Shown here one piece after another: positions 10,601 to 17,972 of a stretch of DNA of 26,372 nucleotides. The notes below the pieces were generated by a model. The model ran no database searches. It saw nothing but the letters and a program-made list of their open reading frames with translations, and was not told the DNA's origin. Both the position numbers and the translations under genes were made by a program. This DNA is from a virus: the IMG/VR virus record IMGVR_UViG_3300030118_002047, positions 1 through 26,372 of that record. The stretch is one strand, 5' to 3'. The first letter of the stretch is position 1. Every line of letters starts with the position of its first letter.

Positions 10601-10785
10601 GTCGAAAGATGAACGAGTTTAACGACAGTGATGCTGTCAGGATAAACCCCAAACTGCGTATAGATGACAAAACAATAGAACGATCTCTAGAGAGTCATAA
10701 ACGCACGACCAAGGCCAAGATGTACAACGGCGTTACACTATCTAAAGGCGCACAAGATCTAGTAGATGACGTAGGGTTCTTTTAG
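4639..10785 (+). CDS. Giant virion protein with zincin metallopeptidase-like domain (T7 gp16-like position, polyvalent-protein type)
   Basis: The protein is 2048 residues, longer than the 1318-residue T7 gp16. ATG overlaps the upstream TAA by one base and no Shine-Dalgarno sequence is seen, so reinitiation is likely. Residues 1-45 (SLEQVQTAIRNAQAAGDARA) are a short helical domain. Residues about 113-160 are Ala/Gly-rich and hydrophobic. Residues about 290-790 are Glu/Arg/Pro-rich and probably flexible. Residues about 840-985 look like a zincin: H919-E-M-T-H923 with a downstream EFVAEAF (E963, E967) as possible third ligand. FRYG near residue 1028 recalls the PLxRFG motif of phage polyvalent proteins. 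Hydrophobic segments lie near 1465-1493 and 1768-1796. No lysozyme or transglycosylase motif was recognised. It probably enters the cell with the DNA; the peptidase substrate is unknown. Confidence 0.65.
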   Translation: MQAHSLEQVQTAIRNAQAAGDARAVAALKDYEEDIKRDIAILRALAPREEAGVVENITSGIGAGIVDVGELALLGGAAALEEEAELAAREKIKAGAAALRPEGGDPDSISYQISQALGSIAGIAAVPAAAAVAGAPGAAAIGLGALAAAGAGAGEASERARAAGATEEERATVTARGAGIGLLDILPIARVVKFADLPALNKILDKIPPEKVETFGERIRSAGVTGGAEAAQEAASNVLQNLNAREYDALAEAFDITTAQEAALGGSAGAILQGLVDLFTSRKRGKTIAEVAEEQPDSPEIAGLLEFRPEEPTQLDLLGVPKAPELNIDEIRAKVEGGYKKPFAELTDKQKESRLESIAKRVQKLPPEERALYERSLEEPEAPVREEVSPDQMVIPGLEPESTVGPQLQRLLAPEADTVAGETLALTPEGQALTREEVLDRINRRDRERRITEEPVSDEARLGQQRAAIAAEDQPDLFPTELAKARQEARLTATESADVETAPDPVVATEEALNSLSIPAKDPVRQKLLDKDLRETEQQDILTKYAARRSTSGKAKSAINRFLKGTPEAQLELVTPTGRRPRVTEEVAAPTLIQRTRKKIAARAKPTEEVTAEPATRRVTTAPTVRKPPARPPVDAETLAELERQSAERTDPIIAEAAKEKREIGDQYRKDLREMKKRVRKSVPSIEPRKREIAARTEELSKQYEEKIKAVNTRTNEAFKQQRERERVARNEELERKSRERVAARTQRAPETEVEAETTEAVTLNDLSKEERAARNTEFTKLVADKKKEGLTQKQAVEAARDEQAINDQDNLLGASNIAYNAIDAPIPDAALRAAKKGELRRALLEIAETVDDPTTKKIARTLANYTFTTKISVRPSRSIMGKSPVTGEVVPLDGAFNPKTNEILLDEESGTSVGILLHEMTHAATDNVLENKSHPNTKKLQRLYDEVKEQLGDAYGATNLKEFVAEAFTNAKFQNDLAKISPKGKQLTFWENLLQILSDFLGIQRFDRSARGKAFRRIQEILAPAPEFRYGPLLAASGRPDDVRRIFEEIKGQKAGFRTAEGRATARKKLSKEIEAILTDPQVGFKKYATKVFGFLPNGSIQDIAEARGIPNAKRILDAIETQRGRLTEAEQVTRQTLEPVFRWASKAPQETMKVFNNLVYESTINEVDPNLTPAEAKKKYGDQTVEGTSQRKIDKYNELRTLFQSAEMGPDGRRAYEELRGFYRDQYNALIDSLRGRLDDLPVGETTRTNLKNELLAKLLENTGKEPYFPLTRSGSYWLAVRQKEGDRSNAAVFAFNTPGERLAAMESYEKQGFEVDSWDNSKSSSYRNPPPGSFVSDVLKILDLTDQTIDPTVKEQITRLFIEELPESSFAKALIKRKNTEGYDMDAVDAARTKAFDLARQTERIKNSNAISRELDQMLEQVEAQGLGKDSARNAQLIEELRSRAQFAIQPTVEGWPKHANRLAFLYTIGFNTSSALVNLSQIPLFTLPMLSGKYGAKQATDAVKNSTLLFQGAPMNKASRTLYGDVRTPDSIKQKLAEDGLYGTLQDMSLKSLDNYYTFTRDPNSGDLLFSVREDLELPKDKITELEELAPLIQLASRRGHLNSSFLADTLSVDGAGRKMSRYDTMTNASALMFHQAELMNRQVTMVTAYKLELDKLTNGDPSKATAEQRKEAADKALYETQLVNGGATLETGPRLAREGIGRVALMYKNYGIQMYYAMGKTGYEAVQVYADSYRKDLESKGMAKSAIDALVKTAKSEAFKQLAGVHLSALLLAGVQGLPLYGAISALYDAFTDDYDEDFDTFVRSSLNNEAIYRGIPTELLGIDVSERIKLTDLLVEADRFTSDPSPAETFMHYLGGPAWSVVSRAYRGGEKLINAENGRDLMRGVEDLLPGAVRNLYQGAVRYPMEGGIRNKRGDYIYDDMSAGELAVKILGFPPAEYTRSEAEKRAVKNIETAATRERGRLLNSFYVATRFGEFDEKRRIRRKMNEFNDSDAVRINPKLRIDDKTIERSLESHKRTTKAKMYNGVTLSKGAQDLVDDVGFF

Positions 10786-10790
10786 AGATA

Positions 10791-10830
10791 CCCCCCTACC
10801 AAGGTGTAAGGGAGGCCAAGGTAGAGGGGC
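10791..10830. terminator. Imperfect GC-rich hairpin between convergent operons
   Basis: CCCCCTACC near 10792-10800 can pair with GGTAGAGGGG at 10820-10829, with one bulged A and a loop of about 19 bases. It lies between the rightward virion operon and the end of the leftward operon, where a bidirectional terminator would be expected. Neither side has a clear T-run, so termination is uncertain. The rest of 10786-10883 shows nothing else I can name. Confidence 0.35.
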
Positions 10831-10883
10831 TGTGGGAGATATAGGATTTTGTTGGAGACTACACCCTATGGAACGGCATGGTA

Positions 10884-11105
10884 TCACATGGTTCTCCAAA
10901 CACGAACACCTAATTTGTCACTTTCAGTAACAACTTTTACCGTACATTCCCAGCCAAAACCAGTGATTATTTTCAGTATTTGTTGTCTTGCCAAGTAAGT
11001 ATTTATGCAAGGCACGAACACTGAACTGCTGATAGCCATGCTGGGCCAATCAATTACGATACGTATTCCATCAGGGTTTATATCATCAGTTCTGAGTACG
11101 CCCAC
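10884..11105 (-). CDS. Small conserved-type phage protein of unknown function (73 aa)
   Basis: GTG start at 11105, sharing one base with the TAG of the primase-helicase gene (TAGTG), which suggests coupled translation. The protein has IVIDWPSMAISSSVFVPCIN, then a helix (YLARQQILKIITGFG) and ends in GVRVWRTM. I recall small phage proteins with an IDW...FFVPC...R.WR layout near replication genes, but none with known function. It is the last gene of the leftward operon. The bounded layout and coupling support a real gene. Confidence 0.6.
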   Translation of the reverse strand: MGVLRTDDINPDGIRIVIDWPSMAISSSVFVPCINTYLARQQILKIITGFGWECTVKVVTESDKLGVRVWRTM

Positions 11106-13945
11106 TACTCGCTGTCTATTGAAAAGTTCACCACGATCACATTTGTAGGTGGCAGTCTCATTTGTGTGCCTTTACTCAGACGCATCTTAGTGCGCTTGCC
11201 TTTCAGCTTTTCAATGAGGTCTTCTACAAACCCTGCATAGTTTATCTGTTGTTTGCCACACCATTCTTTTAATGGTTTAGGTAACAAGTACATGCGTTTT
11301 ATGTCTGTCTCGTACCTTGCAACAAACTTAACTTTTGGTACAGCGTCAGGCACCACAAGGGAATCTAACCCGTTTGCAAGTATGTTAGTCTCATTTAGTT
11401 TTCGTAAGTCATCAGTACTTTTTATCCATAACACGTTACCGTAGTGTTCCATGATGTAGTCATTTAAGACTTGCTCTACTGATGCTCCCATTTCACTTAC
11501 GCTCTTCTTGTTTTCTTTTAATAACCTTACAACCCATTTGGTGATGACCTCCATATTGTAGTCTATCAACCCCAACTTCTGAGCGATCATGCCACCAGTT
11601 ATAGCGCACGCAGCTCCCGCTGACCAAAACCTATTTTCTGGAGCCAACTCAGCACGGCGGTCTATAGTTTGCTGCACGATACGAAGCTGTCCTTTGTAAT
11701 GATCTATGTGATTCATTACGTGCTGTATAAAGATCGGGCCTGCATGTCCATAGTGCTCTTCTATGTTCCTTTCAAAATCGTCGGTAAGTTCTTTGTCCTT
11801 TGACTTTGAAAAGATCTGCCTAGCGCGATGCTCTAATATCCTCTGTGCTTCTGCTTTCGGCCCAGCTTTACACAACGATATTTTCTCAATCGCACTCATG
11901 TTGCCAGTGGTGCAGCACAACAGTTTCCAAGGTTCACCTCTTGTACGTTCTAGGTTTGAGCCGTTACTCATACGCCCGCGCTGTTGCCCGCTGGTTAATT
12001 GATACGCAAGACCACTCATCTCCTTCTCAGGAGTATTTGTCATCTCGTCAATGTAAAACGGTAGATTATGCAGCACCTCTCCACGATTCATCTTAAAAGC
12101 GGTAGTGTCATTATCGTCCACCAATGTCCCTTTAAAGTGCCCCCACACTGATGCAGCCACTTTCATAGCTGCTGTTTTACCTGCACCGCCAGCTTTATCG
12201 TGTACGTGCATGGTGCCACAGTTCTGCGGTAAGAATTGCATGAGCGGAGAGCCAAAAGCAGTGCACACAATATACTGGTGCATCTCCATACCCTCTCTTG
12301 ACAGGTAGAAATTAGCCATCTCCTGCCAACCTTCTAACGTGCCTTTTGTTTTGAAAGATGGGTAAGACTGCGATGTAGCTCCAGTCATTGGGTTATAAGA
12401 AATCTTATTGGGATGTATCTCTTTATCACCCACCACAAAACTACGACAGTCATCTGATGTCCACCCGTATTGCCGGTGTGCTATGTCTGCTACAGATTTT
12501 GCCTGTAACTCGTTAACCCATGTAGTCATATATTGCTGCAAGTCATCCTGTTTCAAAACGGCAACGCCCATCGCTGCCATATTCTTTCTAAATTCTTCTC
12601 TAGATGTAAGTGCTGTTAGGGGTAATGTGAACTCTCGCACTCCATCTTTAGGTAAGTGTAACCGCACCACAACCATTTCACCGTCTTCAACATCATGCAA
12701 ACGCCGTGTTACGTAAATGTCGTTTTGGTAGATTACCCGTTCATCTGTCTCACCGTCTGTATTTGTGCTTCTAACGAATACCCCACCGCTAGCTCCACGA
12801 AAATACGGACGCGGGTATGTGGGTATAACATGTTCTGGTGTATCATCTACTAATGCCAACTCCGGGGAGTCTGTAAATTCATCTAATGATTCCGCAGCGT
12901 TTCCACTATTAGTGTGATCTTCAGATGCTTTGAACCTACGCCCAAGCACGATTGGAGACTTTATTTTGCCCCAGTGAGGACAGTCTGTGCAGACGTTTGG
13001 ATTATTCTCGTCAAATGTTGCGCACCTGTACGGGCCTTTTACCAAATCCTTTTTAGTCTCTGTTAAATGTGGAACATACTCAGGGTGCTTTGCAGACAGC
13101 ATGTGCGCTGCCTTGTCCCCATCACGACAGAACTTTGTAATAGATAACCCTGCTCTCCACATTGGCTCCGTAGTAACTTCTTGGTTAGCTACTATCAAAC
13201 CAAGTTGCGCACAGCCATTACCGTTATTTGTTTTGACTAGAATGTCTTTGAAACTGAACTCACTAGATTTTAATAAGAACTCAGCAAAAGCCCCTGCGCT
13301 CCCCTCTTCATGCTTTGTAGGAACTGTTATCACCGGCCCACCGATGGCCTCCGAAAACCAATCGAAATCTACAGCTTTGGGAACACTGCTCAGAAGCTGC
13401 ACTGGGGCGGGTGAATCGGGCTTGTAGTTATGCGTGCCTAGAACACGTAACACTCTAGCTGCGTCTGCGGGGACACTGGTGTCTATTTCAAACTTATGTT
13501 CTGCGCATAGGTTCTTTAGTCTTTGTGCTACGGGTTTCCAATCCGTTACGCTGACCGCCTCGCGCAGCATCCAATAGACGTGTACGCCTCTACCAGAGCT
13601 AACTATAAGTGGTTTTGGTAATTTAGTTGCTGCACAGAAACTTTGCAGTTCTTGAATTACGTCTACCTGTGTTGCGTGTGGTTTGTCGGCCCCACAATCT
13701 AAATCCAAAAAGAAACTTTGTATGTACTTGGCGTCTACTGCCTTACGAGAGTTTTCCTTACAGAAAGAACTCAACGCAAAATATACGTCTAACCCCGCCC
13801 TGTCTGCTTCTATAGCAGCACGTTCTAAATCGTCTATATCCGTGTAAGACGTTTGCTCAAGGGTTCCTGTTTGCGGGTTGATTCGCAGTAAAACGTAAAT
13901 TCCTTCGGGGGGCAGCAGACTCCTTAAAAATAATTTTGTATCCAT
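11105..13945 (-). CDS. AEP primase fused to DUF927-like helicase (primase-helicase)
   Basis: A 946-residue replication protein likely to prime and unwind at the phage fork. The N-terminal archaeo-eukaryotic primase-type domain shows FFLDLDCG (D81, D83), SSGRGVHVYW (residues 117-125, H122) and VLRVLGTHNYK (residues 165-175), matching the three usual AEP motifs. A cysteine cluster with VCTDCPHW (about residue 320) may bind zinc. The C-terminal helicase has Walker A GGAGKT (about residue 585), Walker B FYIDEMTN (about 632) and a downstream TTGN sensor-like motif. The layout resembles phage DUF927 helicases. ATG start is preceded by AGGTG at six bases. It follows the SSB gene after a terminator-like hairpin, so its expression may be set separately. 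Confidence 0.85.
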   Translation of the reverse strand: MDTKLFLRSLLPPEGIYVLLRINPQTGTLEQTSYTDIDDLERAAIEADRAGLDVYFALSSFCKENSRKAVDAKYIQSFFLDLDCGADKPHATQVDVIQELQSFCAATKLPKPLIVSSGRGVHVYWMLREAVSVTDWKPVAQRLKNLCAEHKFEIDTSVPADAARVLRVLGTHNYKPDSPAPVQLLSSVPKAVDFDWFSEAIGGPVITVPTKHEEGSAGAFAEFLLKSSEFSFKDILVKTNNGNGCAQLGLIVANQEVTTEPMWRAGLSITKFCRDGDKAAHMLSAKHPEYVPHLTETKKDLVKGPYRCATFDENNPNVCTDCPHWGKIKSPIVLGRRFKASEDHTNSGNAAESLDEFTDSPELALVDDTPEHVIPTYPRPYFRGASGGVFVRSTNTDGETDERVIYQNDIYVTRRLHDVEDGEMVVVRLHLPKDGVREFTLPLTALTSREEFRKNMAAMGVAVLKQDDLQQYMTTWVNELQAKSVADIAHRQYGWTSDDCRSFVVGDKEIHPNKISYNPMTGATSQSYPSFKTKGTLEGWQEMANFYLSREGMEMHQYIVCTAFGSPLMQFLPQNCGTMHVHDKAGGAGKTAAMKVAASVWGHFKGTLVDDNDTTAFKMNRGEVLHNLPFYIDEMTNTPEKEMSGLAYQLTSGQQRGRMSNGSNLERTRGEPWKLLCCTTGNMSAIEKISLCKAGPKAEAQRILEHRARQIFSKSKDKELTDDFERNIEEHYGHAGPIFIQHVMNHIDHYKGQLRIVQQTIDRRAELAPENRFWSAGAACAITGGMIAQKLGLIDYNMEVITKWVVRLLKENKKSVSEMGASVEQVLNDYIMEHYGNVLWIKSTDDLRKLNETNILANGLDSLVVPDAVPKVKFVARYETDIKRMYLLPKPLKEWCGKQQINYAGFVEDLIEKLKGKRTKMRLSKGTQMRLPPTNVIVVNFSIDSE

Positions 13946-13960
13946 TTATGCACCTAAAAA

Positions 13961-14033
13961 GAAAAGACACCACGGCAGAAGTGACAGGCAGATGTGCCAC
14001 TCTTTTCGGCTTACCACATACCTAGCCGTGGTG
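13961..14033 (-). terminator. Attenuator-like terminator between SSB and primase-helicase genes
   Basis: In the leftward transcript, CACCACGGC (14033-14025) pairs perfectly with GCCGTGGTG (13976-13968), followed at once by TCTTTTCTTTTT, the form of an intrinsic terminator with a long loop. The same upstream arm can instead pair ACCAC with GTGGT (14017-14013) in a small hairpin. A GGCA/TGCC mini-stem lies in the big loop. An 8-base direct repeat, GTCACTTC in transcript sense, precedes both arms (14040-14033 and 13985-13978). Competing stems before a U-run resemble an attenuator. Regulation is inferred. Confidence 0.5.
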
Positions 14034-14049
14034 AAGTGACCATTAAAAC

Positions 14050-14775
14050 CTAGTCTTCATCATCCCAAGCATCAATGATCGAACTTAGATCGCCAGCGTC
14101 TGTAGGTGCGGGGGCAGACTTTTTGACGACCTTCTTTTTCGGTTCTGCCACAGGGGGCAGATCTTCCTCGTCCCCAAAACCATCGTCATCATCCTCGGTA
14201 GAGGTAACAGGTTCTTCGGGGGCAGGGGAGAACGGGCTGGCTTCCGTAGCCACAAAGCCATCAGAAACAGCAGCAAAAGGACTGCTAGCTTTCATTGGCT
14301 CGTACTTCAACACCTGTACGGCGTTGATACGCAAACTAACACCAGTGCTACCTGATACACTGTATGGAACAAATGTCACAGAGATATTGACAATACTGCC
14401 GCTGGTGAGTCTGAAATCGTCACCGCACGGCGTATTTTTAGAATCCACTAGCAGTGGTTTGCGGCTGGCATCTTTGCCGAAAGCGCCTTTTAATCGGGTC
14501 TTACCTTCGTAAGTACCGTCTTCTTGTTTCTTGAAAGGATTTGGGAACTTGTCAGGCCAGCTCTTTTCTTTTCTCTCAAGGTAGTAAGCCTTCATCGCTT
14601 TGTATAACTTCTTAGCGTCAGACTCTGACAACTTAAAGTTTAGCTCGTAGGCTGCACCGTCATCAAAAGGATCACAAGGAACTGAGCGGTTTGCAGTCTG
14701 GTCAAACTTATAAGTCTGGTCGATTTTTGGGTATAACGCTTCTGCGCTAGGTATTATGTAGTTGGCTTCAGCCAT
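14050..14775 (-). CDS. Phage single-stranded DNA-binding protein (DUF2815-like, T7 gp2.5-type)
   Basis: The start at 14775 (MAEANYIIPS) is chosen over an in-frame ATG 30 bases upstream because AAGGAGA stands six bases before it. The protein is then 241 residues. The core ends in GSIVNISVTFVPYSVSG and GVSLRINAVQVLKY, the pattern of DUF2815 OB-fold proteins found with family A polymerases in many phages. After a Pro/Lys-rich linker the tail is strongly acidic and ends DAWDDED, like the C-terminal tails by which T7 gp2.5 and bacterial SSB bind replication partners. The gene overlaps the upstream gene by 8 bases. It likely coats single-stranded DNA and recruits polymerase and helicase. Confidence 0.78.
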   Translation of the reverse strand: MAEANYIIPSAEALYPKIDQTYKFDQTANRSVPCDPFDDGAAYELNFKLSESDAKKLYKAMKAYYLERKEKSWPDKFPNPFKKQEDGTYEGKTRLKGAFGKDASRKPLLVDSKNTPCGDDFRLTSGSIVNISVTFVPYSVSGSTGVSLRINAVQVLKYEPMKASSPFAAVSDGFVATEASPFSPAPEEPVTSTEDDDDGFGDEEDLPPVAEPKKKVVKKSAPAPTDAGDLSSIIDAWDDED

Positions 14776-15421
14776 GATATGTCTCCTTAATTTCAAAACC
14801 CTCACTAACCGGAAAAGGGGACTGTGTGTGATCTACAACCTCAAACGTAATTGTGTTGAGGGTGCTGGGCCGAGTAACGACCTCACGCACAACGTCTAAC
14901 TCTTCCATCCGCAATGCTCTCGACGGTGCAAAGCACAAACGAGGCATGTTACTTGTAGTATCAAAATAAATTTTTGTTACTACCGTTGCGCTTGGCGTTC
15001 CGTGTTTAGCCAAAAAGCGCGAGTAGGCTTCAAGCGACATGTTACTGTTGCTCTTGCCAAAGATGCTTGCTGACGGAACTTGCAATCTATGTACAGTGTT
15101 TAGGTCATGCTCAAAAGCAATCGCTAAAAGCTGAAAGAATCTGCACGCTCTGCCATTACCACCTATTGCTGATCCACGTATATTCTGAGTGCAGTCGATA
15201 CACCTACCAGATTGGCGAGTCGCCGCTGGTACTTGTAACGTTGGTCTCTCAGTGTCCGTTGACCAACATGCAGGTAATTTATTACCTTCTGGTTGGTATT
15301 CACCAGCGAAGTAACTTCTGTGAACTCTAGAAGCATGGACGATTACTGCTTTCATTTGTGTGCAGTACGCATCTAGCTCCGGTGGTCCAGAGAAGTAACC
15401 CCCACGGATGCTGATTCTCAC
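14768..15421 (-). CDS. Replication-module protein with four-cysteine zinc-binding-type motif
   Basis: This 217-residue protein starts at a GTG overlapping the previous TGA (TGTGAG). A start at Met23 is possible but has no better ribosome site. Cysteines C52, C74-x2-C77 and C93, in SGRCIDCTQNIRG...NGRACRFF, could form a zinc site. The C-terminal half reads VPSASIFGKSNSNMSLEAYS and VVTKIYFDTT, features I recall in a phage family encoded just before the SSB gene. Exact activity is unknown. A DNA-binding accessory role is inferred from the zinc-like motif and from sitting between a DNA-binding HTH gene and the SSB gene. Confidence 0.6.
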   Translation of the reverse strand: MRISIRGGYFSGPPELDAYCTQMKAVIVHASRVHRSYFAGEYQPEGNKLPACWSTDTERPTLQVPAATRQSGRCIDCTQNIRGSAIGGNGRACRFFQLLAIAFEHDLNTVHRLQVPSASIFGKSNSNMSLEAYSRFLAKHGTPSATVVTKIYFDTTSNMPRLCFAPSRALRMEELDVVREVVTRPSTLNTITFEVVDHTQSPFPVSEGFEIKETYHG

Positions 15422-15636
15422 AGATCATCGTCCGAATCTTCCTCTACTTCGTGAATGTCATTGTTGTAACGAAGCAAGGCAAACGTCACATCAGGCAGCG
15501 AAAACCTGTAGGTTTTCCCTATCTTCACGTAGCTATTTGCGGGAATAATGTCTTGCCGAACCCACAAACGAATCGTTGAAATAGACACTTTGAAGTGCTG
15601 CGCAACAGATTCGATTGGCACTAGAGGATCTGTCAT
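15418..15636 (-). CDS. Small helix-turn-helix DNA-binding protein (MerR/excisionase-like)
   Basis: A 72-residue protein with an N-terminal winged HTH pattern: VPIESVAQHFKVSISTIRLW is a helix-turn-helix, followed by VRQDIIPANSYVKIGKTYRF, the wing. This is the usual form of excisionase/AlpA-type helix-turn-helix proteins. The tail is acidic (EVEEDSDDDL). ATG overlaps the preceding TGA by four bases (ATGA). It may act as regulator or as architectural protein for replication. With no integrase visible, an excisionase role cannot be argued. Confidence 0.7.
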   Translation of the reverse strand: MTDPLVPIESVAQHFKVSISTIRLWVRQDIIPANSYVKIGKTYRFSLPDVTFALLRYNNDIHEVEEDSDDDL

Positions 15637-16034
15637 TTCTTAGGTCTCCGAACTGATAACGAGTATTCGCTATCGACGTTCAGACCTTTTGGTAACAGAT
15701 CTTCATTTTCTTCAAGAAACGTCCGCACATTTGTTTGGTGCAACCGCTTCTCCAGAAGATCAGGCAAGCCATGCTCCAGTATAAACTCGTGCATACTTCC
15801 CCAATCAGAAGTCCAATACTTCGTCTTAGTAGTGCGGTAAAAGGTGCCATTGGGTGTCCTGATAGAATCAATGTTCTGCTCTTGCAGATGCTTCAACAAC
15901 TCACTTTTGATCGTGTTTTGTTGCTCTTCTAGCTGACCGTCCTGCTCCTTGTACCTACTCGACAACTCTTCTCGTTGTTCTTTTATTTTCAGATAAACTT
16001 TTGTTAGCTTATCTACGTTTATTGCATCGCTCAT
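15633..16034 (-). CDS. Coiled-coil replication-module protein, conserved phage type, function unknown
   Basis: Start chosen at 16034 (MSDAINVDKL) because GGAG lies about eight bases upstream. An earlier in-frame ATG at 16061 has no ribosome site. The protein is 133 residues. The N-terminal half is a charged helix (LTKVYLKIKEQREELSSRYK) likely to form a coiled coil. The C-terminal half has SIRTPNGTFYRTTKTKYWTS, LLEKRLHQTNVRTFLEE and LLPKGLNVDSEYSLSVRRPK. I recall this two-part layout in phages with this replication module, without known function. It lies between helicase and HTH genes and is joined to the latter by an ATGA overlap. Confidence 0.6.
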   Translation of the reverse strand: MSDAINVDKLTKVYLKIKEQREELSSRYKEQDGQLEEQQNTIKSELLKHLQEQNIDSIRTPNGTFYRTTKTKYWTSDWGSMHEFILEHGLPDLLEKRLHQTNVRTFLEENEDLLPKGLNVDSEYSLSVRRPKK

Positions 16035-16080
16035 ACGAATCTCCAAAAGCGAGAAACGCATTCTGCTATTGTTTTGTTAG

Positions 16081-17616
16081 TTATGCAACAATTTCTTTGT
16101 AAAGATCAATGATTTTTGTGTGAGTGTGTAATTTATTATCTAGAAGTGAGTAGACGCGCTTTTCAGCGAGAGATCCTGCCAATTGAATCACCGTGCATTT
16201 GTGATCTTGGCCCTGTCTATGGATACGGGCGTTAGCCTGTTCATAGGTTTCAACGGAAGAAGTTGGCCCCCACCAAACAATAGTGTCGGCAGCGGTTAGT
16301 GTGACTCCATGCGACGCAGCTTGTGGCTGTATTACCAAAATGCGTGGGTTTGGAGTTTGTTGGAACTGCTTAAATATCTCAGTGCGCTGGTTTGCGGTCA
16401 CATCACCGCGAACCATTTCTGTGGTTATACCGTCCTGACGTAGCTTATCTACAAGCACATCTATGACGTTCTTGAACGGAACAAATATCAAAACTTTTTT
16501 GCTCGCTTCAGAGATAACCTCACGTAACACCTTATATCTATGCTTGATGTCAAACTCTAGAGACTCGCCCTCGTCTGTGTACACGGCTCCTGCTGATATT
16601 TGTAGTAGCTTATTGAGATTAACGGCGGCATTTGCCGCTGAGATTTGTTCTCCTGCTGCTTGCATCACCATCTTATCTTTCAGTTCTTTGTAGTACTTCT
16701 GCTGCTGTCTTGTAAGCTCGACCTCACGGTGTGTGTAAACAATCTCCGGTAAGTCTAGACACTCGGCTTTGGTAAATCGTATCGCCGGTTGTAAAGCACT
16801 GAATACTATTTCTGTAGCTTCGGGCTTCGGCACCCATTTGAACTGGCTTACTTTACTCATAACTTGATCGCGGAAAGTGCCAAAGAATCTTGGCACCGAT
16901 TTGGGGTCTACGATCTTAGCTAACCCAAATGCATCTAGTGGACTTTGGGCAGCGGGCGTTCCGGTCATCATCCATACCCACGTAGAACCAGTTATGAGGC
17001 TGTTCAATGTTTTCCAGCGATTAGTTTGCACATTCTTATAGTGCGTAGCTTCGTCTACGATAACTAAGTCAAACCCGCCCTCTTCAATAGCATCCCTGAC
17101 AACCTCAACGCCATCATAGTTAATTATGACGAACTCAGCGCCTTCCTCTATTATCTTTCGGCGTTGCTTTGAACTACCGTATGCAACTGAAACGGATCTG
17201 TGCATGGCAAAAGTAAACAAGTCTTGCCGCCACGCAGAATCCATAATCGACAACGGGCATATAACTAATGCTCTGCTTACCCTACCTTTGTTCATCAAAT
17301 AATCTGCTGCCCAGATAGCACTGGCAGTTTTACCTGTGCCTTGTTCGTTGAAGCAGAAAGCTCTTTTATTCAACGTCAGAAATGCACTAGTAGTCTTTTG
17401 ATGGTCAAATGGCTCATGCTTTCCTGTCCATTCGTACTCAGCTTCTATGGGCGAAGGTGCTTTGATGTTTAAGTTTTTTAGTACGTGTGTTTCTTCAATG
17501 CCCCAGTTAACTAATACTCGGTTATCAGGTAACAACTTACTTTTAGGTATAACACTGATTACTTTTTCGGGCTGGCGTAACTTTAGTAGCAAAGCCTTAT
17601 TGTCTATAACTTGCAT
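16081..17616 (-). CDS. SNF2-type superfamily 2 helicase
   Basis: The 511-residue protein is an ATP-driven DNA translocase or helicase. Motif I is NEQGTGKTASA (about residues 90-100), motif II VDEATH (about 187-192), motif III MTGTPAAQSP (about 217-226), and motif VI QANARIHRQGQ (residues 460-470), the last characteristic of SNF2 proteins. Both RecA-like lobes are present. Size is normal for the compact phage SNF2-like helicases encoded with family A polymerase, SSB and VRR-NUC. AAGGAGACAGT precedes the ATG. It probably helps fork progression or recombination. Nothing suggests truncation. Confidence 0.9.
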   Translation of the reverse strand: MQVIDNKALLLKLRQPEKVISVIPKSKLLPDNRVLVNWGIEETHVLKNLNIKAPSPIEAEYEWTGKHEPFDHQKTTSAFLTLNKRAFCFNEQGTGKTASAIWAADYLMNKGRVSRALVICPLSIMDSAWRQDLFTFAMHRSVSVAYGSSKQRRKIIEEGAEFVIINYDGVEVVRDAIEEGGFDLVIVDEATHYKNVQTNRWKTLNSLITGSTWVWMMTGTPAAQSPLDAFGLAKIVDPKSVPRFFGTFRDQVMSKVSQFKWVPKPEATEIVFSALQPAIRFTKAECLDLPEIVYTHREVELTRQQQKYYKELKDKMVMQAAGEQISAANAAVNLNKLLQISAGAVYTDEGESLEFDIKHRYKVLREVISEASKKVLIFVPFKNVIDVLVDKLRQDGITTEMVRGDVTANQRTEIFKQFQQTPNPRILVIQPQAASHGVTLTAADTIVWWGPTSSVETYEQANARIHRQGQDHKCTVIQLAGSLAEKRVYSLLDNKLHTHTKIIDLYKEIVA

Positions 17617-17693
17617 ACTGTCTCCTTAGTAAGCCCGCCTTCGGCTGCACGGACGGGAACGCGCTGGAGAGGTCAGTGCTCGTAACCCCAAGC

Positions 17694-17972
17694 CTATTTA
17701 CGGCGGGTAGGTCTTTTGCCGTTGCGACTACGGTTTACGCTACGACTTTCTACCCGCACGCCATCCTTATTCGATCCACCCTTACTTAACATCTTTTTAT
17801 GGCTAACATCTTTGCCTTCGCGTTTGTCAGCCACTCCGTTCTTGTTTGCGTCTTTACTTGTTCTATCCATCTTGCGTCTAGCGCGTTGCCGCTCCATACG
17901 AGATTCAAAAGCCTTTGTTCCTTTTCTATCTGGCTTTTGCTTTTTACGATCTTTTGGATTTTTATAAGGCAT
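17694..17972 (-). CDS. Small very basic protein, reduced HNH-like
   Basis: Of 92 residues, roughly a third are Lys or Arg. The N-terminus is MPYKNPKDRKKQKPDRKGTK. The C-terminal half reads KDVSHKKMLSKGGSNKDGVR and then SVNRSRNGKR, which resembles the D-H...L..GG.N...N..N core of HNH endonucleases, but the first metal-binding histidine region is shortened, so activity is uncertain. I recall such proteins in T7-like and other phages. The ATG overlaps the stop of the Cas4-like gene (TAATG). The 77-base gap after it, before the helicase gene, contains the helicase ribosome site but no other clear element. It is likely nucleic-acid binding. Confidence 0.6.
   Translation of the reverse strand: MPYKNPKDRKKQKPDRKGTKAFESRMERQRARRKMDRTSKDANKNGVADKREGKDVSHKKMLSKGGSNKDGVRVESRSVNRSRNGKRPTRRK

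Noticed and set aside
15418-15636. HTH protein as evidence of lysogeny (excisionase)
   Set aside because: No integrase, repressor or attachment site is seen and small HTH proteins of this type also occur in replication modules.
17617-17693. CCCG/CGGG pairings in the gap before the helicase gene
   Set aside because: Pairings are short or far apart with no U-run; not strong enough to call a terminator.
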